From positions 1-49,944 of the forward strand of contig JAVBXN010000035.1 in assembly GCA_030824515.1 (NCBI GenBank): a stretch of 49,944 bases of DNA, read 5' to 3'. How positions within the stretch are numbered: position 1 is the stretch's first letter; the number at the start of each line of letters is the position of its first letter. Of the stretch, positions 33,004 through 44,600 are shown piece by piece. Both the position numbers and the translations under genes were made by a program. The stretch comes from Pelobacter sp. (GTDB lineage: Bacteria > Desulfobacterota > Desulfuromonadia > Geobacterales > Pseudopelobacteraceae). The notes beneath the pieces were generated by a model. The model was not told the origin of the DNA. It searched no databases and saw nothing but the letters and a program-made list of their open reading frames with translations.

Positions 33004-33867
33004 CTAGGGTTTCTTTCTGAGTTTTTCTTGAATGCAGTCGGTCAGGGGGGCGAGCAGGTTTCTGTCAAAACGGATTCCTTCACGCCCTTTTCCTATTTCT
33101 ATTCCTGCTTCTATTCCATGGAAATCCGAACCCGCGGTGACGATTAGATCGAGTTCGGCTGCCAGTCGCCTCAGAAATTCAATTTCCAAGGGCCAACCCA
33201 TATTGTTGAATACCTCGATTCCATCGAGTCCCATGTTTTTAAGCGCTGAAATCACTCGTCTCAACTCTGCCTGGTCCTTGCTGATGCTTGTCGGATGCGC
33301 AAGGACTGCGGCGCCGCCTATGCGATGAATCTCATCGATAGCGCTTTTCATCAGCCAGTAACTTTTAGCGACGTTACATGGCACCAGATAACGCTGAAAG
33401 GCTTCTTCCATGCTTGATACGTAGTTGTGCGCCAACAAAACCCTGGCGATATGGGGGCGGCCAATGGCATCGTTGGCAAAGGCAAGCACTTCAACGATGG
33501 TTATTGCTTCCCGGCCTTCCGCTAGCAGTAACTCGTTTACCCGGTTCATGATCTCACGATTGCGTTGCTCACGCCGGTTACGGAAACTGTCGATCTGTTT
33601 GAGAAATAGTTCATCACTGAAATCTATTCCGTATCCGAGCAGATGAACATCCTTGAAATCTTCAAAATGCACCGAAAGTTCGACTGCGGGTATAACTTCA
33701 ACACCCGAGTCTATACCTGCCGAAATTGCGTCAGGAATGCCGGCGACGGAGTCATGGTCTGCGATCGCAATAACCTCTACTCCGAGTTGTTTGGCCATCG
33801 TAATCAGCTGAGTCGGGTGGTATGCGCCATCGGAACAACAGGAATGTATATGCAGGTCAATACTCAT
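33004..33867 (-). CDS. PHP-domain phosphoesterase (nucleoside bisphosphatase/YciV-like)
   Basis: The N terminus SIDLHIHSCCSDGAYHP is the PHP metal motif HxH. VIAIADHDSVAGI, VIPAVELSVHFEDFKDVHLLGYGID, AVLAHPTSISKD and VTAGSDFHG supply the remaining metal-binding His and Asp residues. This combination is seen in YciV/RNase AM and 3',5'-nucleoside bisphosphate phosphatases. The length of 287 residues is typical. ATG 33867 is preferred because it starts right at the conserved MSIDLHIHS; upstream in-frame ATGs add a few residues. It is divergent from nth, and the 5' ends are about 80 bases apart. The exact substrate cannot be read. Confidence 0.88.
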   Translation of the reverse strand: MSIDLHIHSCCSDGAYHPTQLITMAKQLGVEVIAIADHDSVAGIPDAISAGIDSGVEVIPAVELSVHFEDFKDVHLLGYGIDFSDELFLKQIDSFRNRREQRNREIMNRVNELLLAEGREAITIVEVLAFANDAIGRPHIARVLLAHNYVSSMEEAFQRYLVPCNVAKSYWLMKSAIDEIHRIGGAAVLAHPTSISKDQAELRRVISALKNMGLDGIEVFNNMGWPLEIEFLRRLAAELDLIVTAGSDFHGIEAGIEIGKGREGIRFDRNLLAPLTDCIQEKLRKKP

Positions 33868-33946
33868 GGCGGCCATACTACAGGCAAGCAATGGAAATGT
33901 AAAACCACCATTGTGTCCGGCGCTCCATTAGGCTAATATCCAAATC

Positions 33947-34603
33947 ATGAAAGCTGAAGACATACATACGGCAATCGCCCTTCTGCGGGAAGAATACAAG
34001 TCATGGCAGAAACCTGCCGTCACAATCGTGGCCCAGTGTGGTCGCAGTCCCTACAAGGTGCTGGTGTCCTGTATCATCTCGTTACGGACAAAAGACGAGG
34101 TCACCGCAAAGGCATCGGAGCGCCTGTTTGCACGTGCCGCAACTCCCGCAGCGATGGCCGCACTTGCAACTGATGAAATTGCGGAGCTGATTTATCCCGC
34201 CGGTTTTTATCGCAACAAATCCGTTCAGATACATGAAATCTCGTGCCGGTTGATAACTGAATATGGTGGAGTGGTTCCTGACGAACTTGACGAGCTACTG
34301 GCTTTCAAAGGTGTGGGTCGCAAGACGGCAAATCTGGTGCTGACTCTGGGCTTCGGAAAACAGGGAATCTGTGTCGATACCCACGTCCATCGTATCTGCA
34401 ATCGCTGGGGGTATGTCTCAACCCGTACTCCCGAGCAGACTGAAATGGCCTTGACGGCCAAGCTGCCGACGGAGTATTGGATACCGATAAACGATCTGCT
34501 GGTTGCTTTTGGACAGAACGTTTGCGCTCCGGTTTCTCCACGCTGTTCCGTATGCCGTTTGCAGAAAATCTGCAGTCGAGTCGGTGTTTTGATGTCCCGG
34601 TAA
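33947..34603 (+). CDS. nth: Endonuclease III
   Basis: This base-excision glycosylase and AP lyase removes oxidised pyrimidines. The helix-hairpin-helix FKGVGRKTANLVL carries the catalytic Lys126, and Asp144 lies in CVDTHVHRI, 18 residues later as in E. coli Nth. Cys193, 200, 203 and 209 form the C-x6-C-x2-C-x5-C cluster that binds [4Fe-4S]. It has 218 residues. One difference from E. coli is SLRTKD where E. coli has SAQATD. The start ATG has only a weak ribosome site. Confidence 0.96.
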   Translation: MKAEDIHTAIALLREEYKSWQKPAVTIVAQCGRSPYKVLVSCIISLRTKDEVTAKASERLFARAATPAAMAALATDEIAELIYPAGFYRNKSVQIHEISCRLITEYGGVVPDELDELLAFKGVGRKTANLVLTLGFGKQGICVDTHVHRICNRWGYVSTRTPEQTEMALTAKLPTEYWIPINDLLVAFGQNVCAPVSPRCSVCRLQKICSRVGVLMSR

Positions 34604-34644
34604 CTCGGAGATGTCAGAAATCATGCATTAGTGGTAATTGAGTA

Positions 34645-34673
34645 TTGCTTGAAGATAAAAACTGTTATAAAAT
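34645..34673 (+). promoter_or_regulatory. Possible sigma-70 promoter of the dehydrogenase gene
   Basis: TTGCTT (34645-34650) and TAAAAT (34668-34673) with a 17-base spacer lie about 40 bases before ATG 34714. Confidence 0.35.
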
Positions 34674-34713
34674 AAAACACTTTTATTATGACAATACAAC
34701 AGGAGGTATAGGC

Positions 34714-35580
34714 ATGTTGCAGAAGATCGGTTTCATAGGTTTGGGCACTGTTGGAAGGCATATGGCCGCCAATCTGGTCAAGGGACGTTATGAGTTGACG
34801 GTGTTCGACAATGATCAGGTCGTGATGAATGAACTGATAGCCTTGGGTGCGCATGCCGCTGGTTCAGCGCAAGAGGCTGCCAAGGGGCGTGATCTTGTTA
34901 TTGCCATAGTCCCCGAGGGGGATGAACTCGGTCCATTGTTTTTTGGAGAAAAGGGCATTTTGGCCGGATTGGAGGCCGGTACTATCCTGGCCGACATGGG
35001 ATCGCATTCACTGGATACTACTCTGAAAATGGCCGACGAGTGTGCTAAGAAAAAAGTTCAGTACCTTGATTCTCCCGTCTGGGGCAACAAGGAACATGCC
35101 GTTAATGGATTGGTAACAATCATAACCGGTGGCGATCAGTCCCTGGTTGGAAAATGCCGCGAAGCGTTCTCAACCTTTGGCTTGAATATTATCCATGTGG
35201 GGCAGATCGGCGATGCCACAAAGATGATGTTTATTGTTAACATGGTCCAGTCCGAACTGGTCGAAGTGCTCGCAGAGGGGCTTGTGCTTGGCGAAAAGAT
35301 GGGCTTCACCGCGGATCGTATCCTTGAGGTGCTTGACACTCGCGGTGTCGCTTCACCACTGTTCCACAGGAAAGGTCGGGCCATGGCGCGCGGAGATTTT
35401 TCGCGAAGCCTGGCGCTCAAATACGTTCATGAACAGCTCCACGTCGTGCTGAATGCCGCTAGACTGGTCGGTTTGCATCTGCCGGCTGCCGAGGCAGCCA
35501 GCAAGGTGTATGAACAGGGCGTTAACGATGGTCTGGGAGAAGAGGACTTCTCGGCGGTGATCAAGGTGTTGCGCAAGTAA
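34714..35580 (+). CDS. 3-hydroxyisobutyrate-dehydrogenase-family oxidoreductase
   Basis: The 288-residue beta-hydroxyacid dehydrogenase has the Rossmann motif IGFIGLGTVGRHMAANL (residues 5-21), the substrate motif DSPVWGNKEHAVNG (119-132) and the catalytic Lys170 in GQIGDATKMMFIVN. The family includes 3-hydroxyisobutyrate, tartronate-semialdehyde and succinic-semialdehyde/glyoxylate reductases; the Geobacter GSU1372 succinic-semialdehyde reductase is a likely relative, but the substrate cannot be settled here. The usual DxPVSGG is changed to DSPVWGN. AGGAGG precedes ATG 34714. The upstream 23 codons of open frame are discarded. Confidence 0.88.
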   Translation: MLQKIGFIGLGTVGRHMAANLVKGRYELTVFDNDQVVMNELIALGAHAAGSAQEAAKGRDLVIAIVPEGDELGPLFFGEKGILAGLEAGTILADMGSHSLDTTLKMADECAKKKVQYLDSPVWGNKEHAVNGLVTIITGGDQSLVGKCREAFSTFGLNIIHVGQIGDATKMMFIVNMVQSELVEVLAEGLVLGEKMGFTADRILEVLDTRGVASPLFHRKGRAMARGDFSRSLALKYVHEQLHVVLNAARLVGLHLPAAEAASKVYEQGVNDGLGEEDFSAVIKVLRK

Positions 35581-35608
35581 TTTCCGCTGAATCCGGCTAT
35601 CTGAAAAT

Positions 35609-35644
35609 CACAGGCGTCCTGAATACGGGCGCCTGTGCTGTTTT
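35609..35644 (+). terminator. Probable terminator after the dehydrogenase gene
   Basis: CACAGGCG (35609-35616) pairs with CGCCTGTG (35630-35637), followed by CTGTTTT. The T tract is short, so strength is uncertain. Confidence 0.5.
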
Positions 35645-35678
35645 ACCGACCCCTGATATTCAGGAAAAGTGCGTTAAC

Positions 35679-35717
35679 GAAGTTATTTTCTGGCTGAAAA
35701 TAGCAGAAAATAACTTC
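35679..35717. promoter_or_regulatory. Perfect 14-bp inverted repeat just upstream of the thiolase-like gene
   Basis: GAAGTTATTTTCTG (35679-35692) and CAGAAAATAACTTC (35704-35717) form a perfect palindrome with an 11-base spacer, ending 10 bases before the AAAGGAG ribosome site. There is no T tract, so it looks more like an operator or a 5' UTR hairpin than a terminator. Confidence 0.55.
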
Positions 35718-35739
35718 TAACTTACTAAAGGAGTCTGCT

Positions 35740-37344
35740 ATGACCGGTAATTTTCGTCCGCGTTCGGTATATATCGCCGCATCCTGGATGGCTCCTGTGG
35801 GAAGATACAATGGCGCCGACAAAGAGAACCTGTCTTTTCTCGATATGGCCGAGAGCTGCGGAGCAATCTTTGACGCAAGCCCCGTACGCCGGCGTGACGT
35901 AGAGGCTGTAATTGTAGGCAGCCAGAACCCCTCGGCTTTTTCGGGGGTGGATAATACCGCGGCAAAAATTGCCGGAATTCTTGGTGTTTCCGGTGCTCGC
36001 TCGGTTCTGGTGGATACCGCCTCATCATCAGGCGCGTCAGCTTTTGAAAGCGCTTATCTTGAGGTCGCATCGGGGCGCTTTGACCATGTGTTGGCGCTTG
36101 GAATCCAGAAAATGAGTGATGCCAACACACTCGAATCCACCCGGATCATTGCCGGGGTCATCGACCGTGACGAGTCCGAATACGGCCTGACCATGCCGGC
36201 TTGTGGTGCCCTGGTGGCCCGGGCTCTCAAGGAGCGTCTCGGATTAACCGAGGAGGAGTGGACCGCCTATTCCGCCCTGCTCACCCAGCGCAGCCACCGT
36301 TACGCAGCTTTGAACACGGATGCACACCTCTCTTTCAAGCTGGAACTGGCCAACTATTACCGTCAGATCGCAAATAACAAAAACTACCGTTACTGGGATC
36401 CGCTGCGTTATCACGACTTCTGTCCCATGTCGGACGGTATGGCAGCCGTGATCCTTACTTCCACTCCTCAGGACGTGCTGGTCAGCGGTGTGGGCAGCGC
36501 CACCGATATACCGACAATTGCCGACCGCAACTATTTCCACTCATTTCCTGCCACCGTGACAGCTGCGGGTTATGCTTACGGCATGGCTGGCATCAAGGAT
36601 ATAAGGACATTTTGCGGCAAGCTGCACGTCAATATGCATGACCCGTTCAACGGATTCGGGCCGATCAACCTTGTAGACTTGGGCATCGTATCCAGAAATC
36701 GCCTGATGGATGCGCTTCTGGACGATAACCTGACCGGCGACAAGGGTGAGTTTCCCACCAACCTGACCGGCGGACTCAAGGGGAGGGGACATCCGCTCGG
36801 AGCTACCGGAATGATCCAGATCGTAGAGAATCACCGCCTGATTCGCGAACGCGGCTTTGCCGCGGCCCTTTCGCATTCGATCGGCGGTCCGATCAACAAT
36901 AATGTGGTGACTCTGTTGGAACGAAGCGAACACTACCATTCGCGCCCCCATGAGATGTACAAACCATGGGGACTGCCGTCACTGGGCAAGCTTAAACCAA
37001 AGGGGGTCTGCCTCAACTCCATTCTTGCATCTGGTGGGCCGCTGGAAGGTGCTTTCGTGACTGCTACGGCCCGGTTCCACCATAAAACCGGTCAGCCGGA
37101 GGTGGTAATACTTATCATTTCCTGTCGCCATGATGGGGCAACACACAAGTTTCTGTTCGGTGTCGCCGGAGAACATTATTCGAAAATATCCACATTTAAT
37201 CATGGGGATCCGGTATCTGTGGAGTCTCTTGACGGGGTAATCCTGGTCAACAGCATCCCTGTCAGAAAACTATACGCTAAAACCATAAATGGATTGGTGG
37301 AACTGGCAGAGTCGGGCTGGAAAAAGCTTGTAGGGAAAAAATAA
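35740..37344 (+). CDS. Thiolase-like protein (SCP2 type) lacking catalytic cysteines, with C-terminal extension
   Basis: Residues 1-395 follow the SCP2-type thiolase fold: VEAVIVGSQNP, VLALGIQKMSD, NMHDPFNGFGPINL with the conserved His300, and GGLKGRGHPLGATG with His351. The segment that normally reads ACASG is ASSSG here, so the nucleophilic Cys is Ser95. Near the end HSIGGP has Ser380 where thiolases carry their second Cys. Thiolytic activity is therefore doubtful; it may be a non-decarboxylating, structural or partner subunit. Residues about 400-534 are a beta-rich extension (VVILIISCRHDG, GVILVNSIPVRKLY) that may be OB-fold-like. AAAGGAG precedes the ATG. Confidence 0.82.
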   Translation: MTGNFRPRSVYIAASWMAPVGRYNGADKENLSFLDMAESCGAIFDASPVRRRDVEAVIVGSQNPSAFSGVDNTAAKIAGILGVSGARSVLVDTASSSGASAFESAYLEVASGRFDHVLALGIQKMSDANTLESTRIIAGVIDRDESEYGLTMPACGALVARALKERLGLTEEEWTAYSALLTQRSHRYAALNTDAHLSFKLELANYYRQIANNKNYRYWDPLRYHDFCPMSDGMAAVILTSTPQDVLVSGVGSATDIPTIADRNYFHSFPATVTAAGYAYGMAGIKDIRTFCGKLHVNMHDPFNGFGPINLVDLGIVSRNRLMDALLDDNLTGDKGEFPTNLTGGLKGRGHPLGATGMIQIVENHRLIRERGFAAALSHSIGGPINNNVVTLLERSEHYHSRPHEMYKPWGLPSLGKLKPKGVCLNSILASGGPLEGAFVTATARFHHKTGQPEVVILIISCRHDGATHKFLFGVAGEHYSKISTFNHGDPVSVESLDGVILVNSIPVRKLYAKTINGLVELAESGWKKLVGKK

Positions 37345-37370
37345 ATTGCGCCAATCCTGACGTGCCTGCA

Positions 37371-37404
37371 TAAAAAAAGCGGTCGGAGAATTTTCTCCGA
37401 CCGC
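37371..37404 (-). terminator. Rho-independent terminator of the rpoBC operon
   Basis: On the minus strand, GCGGTCGGAGAA (37404-37393) pairs with TTCTCCGACCGC (37390-37379) and is followed by seven T residues, about 30 bases after the rpoC stop. The thiolase-like gene converges from the other side. Confidence 0.9.
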
Positions 37405-37432
37405 CGAATCTTACGCTAACTACAAATCATGG

Positions 37433-40400
37433 TTATGCAGCTTCCAGATCGTCATCTTCCTCAACATCTCTCTTCTCGTCTGTAGCAGTGACGATCTGCT
37501 GAGCAGGAGCTTCGGTCTGCAGACGTATTCCGCGGTAACGTGAAATACCTGTTCCCGCCGGGATCAAACGTCCCATGATGACATTCTCCTTGAGTCCTCG
37601 CAGATGATCAATTTTTCCTTCGATCGCTGCCTGGGTCAATACTTTGGTAGTCTCCTGGAACGAGGCTGCCGAAATGAATGACTCGGTGGAGAGCGATGCC
37701 TTGGTGATGCCGAGCAACAAAGGCTCGGCAATCGCCGGTCGCTTGCCATCGGCGAACGCCTTGTCGTTCTCCTGTTCGAACACGTAGCGTTCAACCTGGT
37801 CGTCCACCAGCAGACTGGTGTCGCCGGTGTCCTTGATCCGTACACGCCGCAGCATCTGTCGTACAATGACTTCGATATGCTTGTCATTGATCTTTACGCC
37901 CTGCAGACGGTAAACCTCCTGCACCTCGTCAACCAGGTATTTTGCCAGTTCCTTGACACCCAACACCCGCAGAATGTCATGCGGATTGGAGGAACCGTCC
38001 ATCAGGGGCTCGCCTGCACGTACATGATCCCCTTCGTGAACGCTGATATGCTTCCCTTTCGGGATCAGATACTCTTTTGGTTCACCAAGTTCTGGCGTAA
38101 CGATAACCTTGCGTTTTCCTTTGGCGTCCTTACCATATGAAACACGTCCGTCAATCTCGGTAATAACGGCAAAGTCCTTGGGTTTACGTGCTTCAAATAG
38201 CTCGGCAACACGCGGCAGACCACCGGTGATGTCCTTGGTCTTTGTGGTCTCGCGTGGGATCTTGGCGATGATATCGCCTGCACTGATGACAGTGTCATCA
38301 ATAACAGTGATATTTGCGCCTGCGGGCAGGAAGTAGCGTCCGATGGTTCCGCCGCCTTCTCCGCTGGCATCCTTGATCGCGATGCGCGGGCGTTTGTCTG
38401 TGTCCTTGGTTTCGATGATGACCTTACGTGAGAGTCCGGTCACGTCATCCAGCTGCTCTTCCATCGTAACGCCTTCAATTATGTCGGCGAACTTGATCTT
38501 ACCGGCAACCTCGGTCAGGATCGGCATGGTGTAGGGGTCCCACTCGGCCAGGGTCGTGCCCTGTTTTACTGCGCCATCCGGAGCGATCTTGATCTTCGCG
38601 CCGTAAACCACGGTATATTTTTCACGCTCGCGCCCGGACTCGTCGATAACGGCAATCTCACCGTTACGGTTCATGACGATGTGGTGGCCTTCATTGTTTA
38701 CAACGGTGTTAACGTTTATGTACTTGATGATACCATCGGCGCGGGCTTCCAGAGAAGTCTGCTCCGCGTGACGTGATGCGGTACCACCGATGTGGAAGGT
38801 ACGCATCGTCAGCTGTGTACCCGGCTCACCGATGGATTGGGCCGCAATTACTCCAACCGCTTCACCCATGTTGACACTGTGTCCCCTGGCGAGATCGCGA
38901 CCGTAACACTTGGCGCAGATGCCACGCTTGCTCTGGCAGGTGAGCACGGAGCGAATCTTGATCTTTTCCAGTCCCGCATCTTCGATACGTTTTACCAGAT
39001 ATTCATCAATCTCCTGGTTAGCCTCCACCAGCACCTCATCGGTAATCGGATCGTGAATGTCTTCCAGAGCAACACGCCCCAGAATACGATCCCCGATATG
39101 CTCGATGATTTCACCACCCTCGGTGAGTGAAGCTACCATCAGGCCGTCCAGTGTACCGCAATCGGTTTCTGTGATAATGGCATCCTGGGCAACGTCTACC
39201 AGACGACGGGTAAGGTAACCGGAGTTGGCTGTCTTGAGCGCGGTATCGGCAAGACCTTTACGAGCGCCGTGGGTTGAGATGAAGTATTGCAGAACCGTAA
39301 GACCTTCACGGAAATTGGCGGTAATCGGGGTTTCGATGATCTCGCCGGATGGCTTGGCCATCAGACCGCGCATACCGGCCAGCTGTCTGATCTGCTGTGC
39401 GGAACCACGGGCTCCGGAGTCGGCCATCATATGGATCGCGTTGAACGACGGAGTTTCAATCTTGTTTCCGGCGCGATCGAAGACTATTTCCTTGGAGAGG
39501 TTATCCAACATCTCCTTTGCAATTTCTTCGGTTGCCTTGGCCCAGATGTCGATGACCTTGTTATAGCGTTCACCGTCGGTAATCAGACCCTCGGTGTACT
39601 GGTTCTGAATTTCCGTTACCTCTTCTTCGGCCTTGCCGATGATTGCCGGTTTTCCTTCCGGGATAACCATATCGTCCAGACAGATTGAAACTCCGGCCAG
39701 GTTAGCATATTTAAAACCGATCTCCTTGAGCCTGTCGGCCAGAATAACGGTTTCCTTGCTGTCAGACAGGCGATAGCATGTGTCCACCAGGTTCGAAAGT
39801 TCTTTCTTTGTCATAACCTTGTTGACAGCGGAGAAAGGAACCGCCGGAGGTAGAACATCGCGCAGCAGTATTCGGCCAGGAGTTGTATCAACCATTTGCG
39901 GTTTTTCGTCTGTCGCCAGGTTTTTCATGCGGACCTTGATTTTAGCCTGCATGTGCACAGCACCGGAATCGAATGCAATGCGGACCTCTTCCGGTGAGGA
40001 GAAACAACCGGAAGCGTTGATTCCGGATTCAAGATCTTTATCAGTGGGCTTGAAGTACTCACCCTTGACGTTGATCCTGTCTCGGGTCATGTAGTATGCG
40101 CCGAGAACCATATCCTGTGAAGGAACGATGATCGGTTTGCCATTGGCGGGCGAGAGGATGTTGTTGGTCGACATCATCAGAACGCGTGCTTCCACCTGGC
40201 TCTCGATTGACAGCGGAAGGTGGACGGCCATCTGGTCACCGTCGAAGTCGGCGTTGAAGGCGGTACAGACCAGCGGATGCAACTGGATCGCCTTGCCTTC
40301 GATCAGCACCGGTTCGAAAGCCTGGATACCGAGTCTGTGCAGGGTCGGTGCACGGTTCAGCATCACCGGATGCTCTTTGATGACTTCTTCAAGCACGTCC

Positions 40401-41629
40401 CATACCTCGGGGCGCTCTTTTTCAACCATCTTCTTGGCACTCTTGATAGTCGTGACGTAGCCACGCTCTTCCAGCTTGTTGTATATGAACGGTTTGAAGA
40501 GCTCCAGCGCCATCTTCTTGGGAAGACCGCACTGATGGAGCTTCAGCTCCGGACCGACGACGATAACCGAACGGCCGGAATAGTCAACACGTTTGCCGAG
40601 CAGGTTCTGACGGAAACGTCCCGACTTGCCTTTGAGCATGTCGGAAAGGGATTTGAGTGGACGCTTGTTGGGGCCTGCGATCGCACGGCCGCGGCGGCCG
40701 TTGTCGAAAAGAGCGTCCACCGCTTCCTGAAGCATCCTCTTCTCGTTGCGGATGATGACTTCCGGCGCTTGAAGCTCGCACAGACGTTTCAGGCGGTTGT
40801 TGCGGTTGATAACGCGGCGGTACAGGTCGTTCAGGTCGGATGTGGCAAACCGTCCACCATCCAGTGGCACCAGCGGGCGGAGTTCGGGGGGCAGAACCGG
40901 GATACACTCCAGAATCATCCACTCCGGCTTATTGCCCGAATGCCTGAAGGCTTCAACAACCTTGAGGCGCTTGGCTGTTTTCTTGCGTTTGGCCTCGCTG
41001 GTGGACTCCACCATTTCGGAACGCAGTGTTACCGCGAGCTCTTCGAGATTCAGCGAACGCAGGCAGTCACGGATAGCTTCCGCTCCCATACCGCCGGAGA
41101 AAGCATCCGCACCGTATTCCTGCTGCATTTTCAGATACTTGTCCTCGGACATCACCTCGCAAAACTGCAGGGGGGTGTTTTTCGGATCGCTGATTACAAA
41201 ACCCTCGAAATAGAGCACCTTTTCGAGATCTTTAAGCGTTATGTCAAGCAGGTTGCCGATACGTGACGGCAGTGATTTCAAAAACCAGATATGCGCTACC
41301 GGCGTGGCCAGATCGATATGTCCGAGTCGTTCACGCCGTACTTTTGAAGGAATTACTTCCACACCGCACTTCTCACAGATAATGCCGCGATGTTTCATCC
41401 GCTTGTACTTGCCGCAGTTGCACTCATAGTCTTTTGTCGGGCCAAAGATCTTGGCGCAGAAAAGACCGTCACGCTCCGGTTTGAAGGTTCGGTAGTTGAT
41501 AGTTTCCGGTTTTTTTACCTCACCATGAGACCGTTCCCGAATCTTGTCAGGAGATGAAATCGATATGCGTATTGCTGAAAAGTGGAGTGGATCTTTTGGT
41601 TTATCAAAAAAGCTGAAATAATCTTCCAC
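37433..41629 (-). CDS. rpoC: DNA-directed RNA polymerase subunit beta'
   Basis: The 1398-residue beta' subunit holds the catalytic Mg site [12 protein letters not shown]. The N-terminal zinc-binding cysteines are at 70, 72, 85 and 88 ([13 protein letters not shown]), and a second zinc site lies further on in [16 protein letters not shown]. The trigger-loop region includes [16 protein letters not shown]. The start is GTG 41629 after GGAGGAGAG. The gap to rpoB is 66 bases and both genes share one transcript. Length is close to the E. coli protein (1407), so no large extra insert is suspected here. Confidence 0.99.
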   Translation of the reverse strand: MEDYFSFFDKPKDPLHFSAIRISISSPDKIRERSHGEVKKPETINYRTFKPERDGLFCAKIFGPTKDYECNCGKYKRMKHRGIICEKCGVEVIPSKVRRERLGHIDLATPVAHIWFLKSLPSRIGNLLDITLKDLEKVLYFEGFVISDPKNTPLQFCEVMSEDKYLKMQQEYGADAFSGGMGAEAIRDCLRSLNLEELAVTLRSEMVESTSEAKRKKTAKRLKVVEAFRHSGNKPEWMILECIPVLPPELRPLVPLDGGRFATSDLNDLYRRVINRNNRLKRLCELQAPEVIIRNEKRMLQEAVDALFDNGRRGRAIAGPNKRPLKSLSDMLKGKSGRFRQNLLGKRVDYSGRSVIVVGPELKLHQCGLPKKMALELFKPFIYNKLEERGYVTTIKSAKKMVEKERPEVWDVLEEVIKEHPVMLNRAPTLHRLGIQAFEPVLIEGKAIQLHPLVCTAFNADFDGDQMAVHLPLSIESQVEARVLMMSTNNILSPANGKPIIVPSQDMVLGAYYMTRDRINVKGEYFKPTDKDLESGINASGCFSSPEEVRIAFDSGAVHMQAKIKVRMKNLATDEKPQMVDTTPGRILLRDVLPPAVPFSAVNKVMTKKELSNLVDTCYRLSDSKETVILADRLKEIGFKYANLAGVSICLDDMVIPEGKPAIIGKAEEEVTEIQNQYTEGLITDGERYNKVIDIWAKATEEIAKEMLDNLSKEIVFDRAGNKIETPSFNAIHMMADSGARGSAQQIRQLAGMRGLMAKPSGEIIETPITANFREGLTVLQYFISTHGARKGLADTALKTANSGYLTRRLVDVAQDAIITETDCGTLDGLMVASLTEGGEIIEHIGDRILGRVALEDIHDPITDEVLVEANQEIDEYLVKRIEDAGLEKIKIRSVLTCQSKRGICAKCYGRDLARGHSVNMGEAVGVIAAQSIGEPGTQLTMRTFHIGGTASRHAEQTSLEARADGIIKYINVNTVVNNEGHHIVMNRNGEIAVIDESGREREKYTVVYGAKIKIAPDGAVKQGTTLAEWDPYTMPILTEVAGKIKFADIIEGVTMEEQLDDVTGLSRKVIIETKDTDKRPRIAIKDASGEGGGTIGRYFLPAGANITVIDDTVISAGDIIAKIPRETTKTKDITGGLPRVAELFEARKPKDFAVITEIDGRVSYGKDAKGKRKVIVTPELGEPKEYLIPKGKHISVHEGDHVRAGEPLMDGSSNPHDILRVLGVKELAKYLVDEVQEVYRLQGVKINDKHIEVIVRQMLRRVRIKDTGDTSLLVDDQVERYVFEQENDKAFADGKRPAIAEPLLLGITKASLSTESFISAASFQETTKVLTQAAIEGKIDHLRGLKENVIMGRLIPAGTGISRYRGIRLQTEAPAQQIVTATDEKRDVEEDDDLEAA

Positions 41630-41695
41630 GATGCTCTCCTCCGTAGTCTTGCTCTTGGTGTCCGTTACGATAAAGCAGACGCCTGCAAAAAGTCT

Positions 41696-44600
41696 TTATT
41701 GTTCTTCGTCACCTTCAAGCAGATCAACATCCAGGCACAGTGACTGTAATTCCTTGATGAGAACGTTGAAGGATTCCGGCAGGCCGGGTTCAAGGGTGTG
41801 TTTGCCCTTGACGATTGCCTCATACATGCGTGTACGTCCTGATACATCGTCAGACTTGACCGTCAGGAACTCCTGAAGCGCATGGGCGGCGCCATAAGCC
41901 TCCATGGCCCAGACCTCCATCTCTCCGAGCCTCTGGCCGCCGAACTGAGCCTTGCCGCCCAGCGGTTGCTGGGTTACCAGGCTGTAAGGCCCAATCGATC
42001 GTGCATGGATCTTATCGTCTACCAAATGGTGGAGCTTGAGGACGTACATGACACCGACAGTAACCTTGTTGTCGAATGGTTCGCCAGTACGACCGTCAAA
42101 CAGGGTCACCTGCCCCGACGAATGCAGGTTGGCCTTGCCCAGCATGGCTTTTATCTGAGCTTCGGTGGCTCCCTCGAAAACAGGTGATGCCATTGCCACG
42201 CCCCGTTGCAGGCGTTTGGCAACCTTCAGCAGTTCTTCCTGGCAGAGTCCATCGATGAATGTTCCGACCTCTTCATCTCCATAAACATCTTTCAGGTAGG
42301 CTTTCAGGTTGTCTTCGGATGTATGCCTTTCAAGCATGTCTTCTATTTTCCAGCCGATCCCTTTTGCAGCCCAACCCAGATGGGTCTCCAGGATCTGGCC
42401 GACGTTCATACGTGATGGAACACCCAGCGGGTTCAGCACGATCTCCACCGGACGGCCATCTTCCATGTACGGCATGTCTTCTTCAGGCATGATACGTGAA
42501 ACGACACCCTTGTTACCATGGCGACCGGCCATCTTGTCACCGACCTGCAGTTTACGTTTGATCGAAATATAGATCTTTACCATTTTGATAACGCCAGGAG
42601 GGAGATCGTCGCCGCGCTTCAGCTTCTGGATCTTGTCTTCGAAGACGTTATGGATCAGGTCTATCTGACGATTAAGTGTTTCGAGTATCTGATGCACCTT
42701 GTCATCGGTCTCGTCATCATCGCTGATGGAGATGCTGCTCCAGACATTGCCTGGCAGTTCGGAAAGCACCTCTTCGGTGAGCTTCCTGCCTTTGGCGAGC
42801 AGCAGTTCACCCTTGCTGTTTTCGAGCTTCACAGCCAGGGTCTTGCCGACCAACAGTCGTTTCAGCTTGCCGATGGCCGACTCGCGGATAATACGGATCT
42901 CGTCCTGCTCATCCTTACGCAGCTTTTCTTCTTCGGCCTTTTCTATCAGCTCGGTACGCGTGTCTTTATCGTTGCCCTTGCGTGAGAATATTTTTGCACC
43001 GATGACAGTACCTTCAACTCCCGGAGGAACCGTAAGTGACGTGTCGCGAACATCTCCTGCCTTTTCACCGAAAATTGCACGCAGCAGTTTCTCTTCCGGA
43101 GACAGTTGTGTTTCACCTTTAGGTGTGATCTTGCCAACCAGGATGTCTCCCGGCTTTACTTCAGCGCCGATACGGATAATACCGGATTCATCCAGGTCTT
43201 TGAGAGTTTCCTCGCCAAGGTTCGGTATGTCGGAAGTGATCTCTTCCTTGCCGAGTTTCGTATCGCGGGCAACGCACTCGAACTCTTCGATGTGGATCGA
43301 AGTGTAGCGGTCATCCTTTACCAGCTTCTCTGAAATAAGGATGGAGTCCTCGTAGTTGTATCCGCCCCAAGGCATGAAGGCCACGACCACGTTCTGGCCC
43401 AGAGCCAGCTCACCCATGTCAGTTGACGGGCCATCTGCGATAACCGCGCCCCGTTTGACTTTGTCGCCAACCTTGACCACCGGCTTGTTGTTGATGCAGG
43501 TGTTCTGATTGGAACGCGCGAACTTGATCAGGTTGTAAATGTCAACACCGGTGCCGTTCTCGTCTACTTCGTTCTCATCGATCTTGACGACGATCCTGCC
43601 GGCGTCTACCGACTCAACTTCGCCGTCATGTCGTGCAATTACAGAAACTCCCGAGTCCCTCGCGACAATGCGCTCCATGCCGGTTCCGACCAGCGGAGAA
43701 TCGGCGCGCAACAGGGGCACCGCCTGACGCTGCATGTTTGAGCCCATCAGAGCACGGTTTGCGTCGTCATTTTCCAGGAACGGGATCAGCGCGGCCGCAA
43801 CGGACACCAGCTGGATCGGGGCAACGTCCATCAAAGCTATTTCATCACGGTGAACCAGGATAAACTCGCCGCTTTTACGGGCGGAGTTGTAATCGTTGAC
43901 AAACCGTCCATCCGCATCGACCTCTGCATTTGCCTGGGCAATGGCATGGCCTTCCTCTTCCAGTGCCGAGAAGAAGCGCACTTCATTGGTAAGCTTGCCT
44001 TCCTGAACAATGCGGTAAGGAGTCTCAACAAAGCCGTGCTCATTGATCCTGGCGTAGGTTGAAAGTGATGCAATCAGACCGATGTTCGGTCCCTCAGGCG
44101 TCTCGATCGGGCATACGCGGCCGTAGTGGGTCGGGTGAACGTCGCGTACCTCGAAACCTGCGCGTTCGCGTGTGAGTCCCCCTGGTCCCAGGGCCGAAAG
44201 ACGGCGTTTATGCGTAACCTCGGAAAGAGGGTTGGTCTGGTCCATGAACTGTGACAGCTGGGATGAACCAAAAAACTCCTTCACAACGGCCGAAACCGGT
44301 TTGGAGTTGATCAGGTCGTGCGGCATCAGGTTTTCTACTTCCTGGAGGCTCATACGTTCTTTGATGGCGCGCTCCATGCGTACAAGGCCGATGCGGTACT
44401 GGTTTTCGAGCAACTCACCGACTGCGCGCACCCGGCGATTGCCGAGATGGTCGATGTCATCGATTGCGCCGCGACCGTTTTTAAGTTCAATCAGGTAGCG
44501 TACAATTTCCAGGATATCGTTTTTCACTGCGATGCGGATGTCGTTCGGTAGAAGATCCTCGAAAATCATCCTGTTGCGTCGCAAGGTCTCGATTACTCTT

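Noticed and set aside
40220..41266. Plus-strand open frame of 348 codons opposite rpoC
   Set aside because: rpoC is certain, and this frame has no motif; rejected as antisense shadow.
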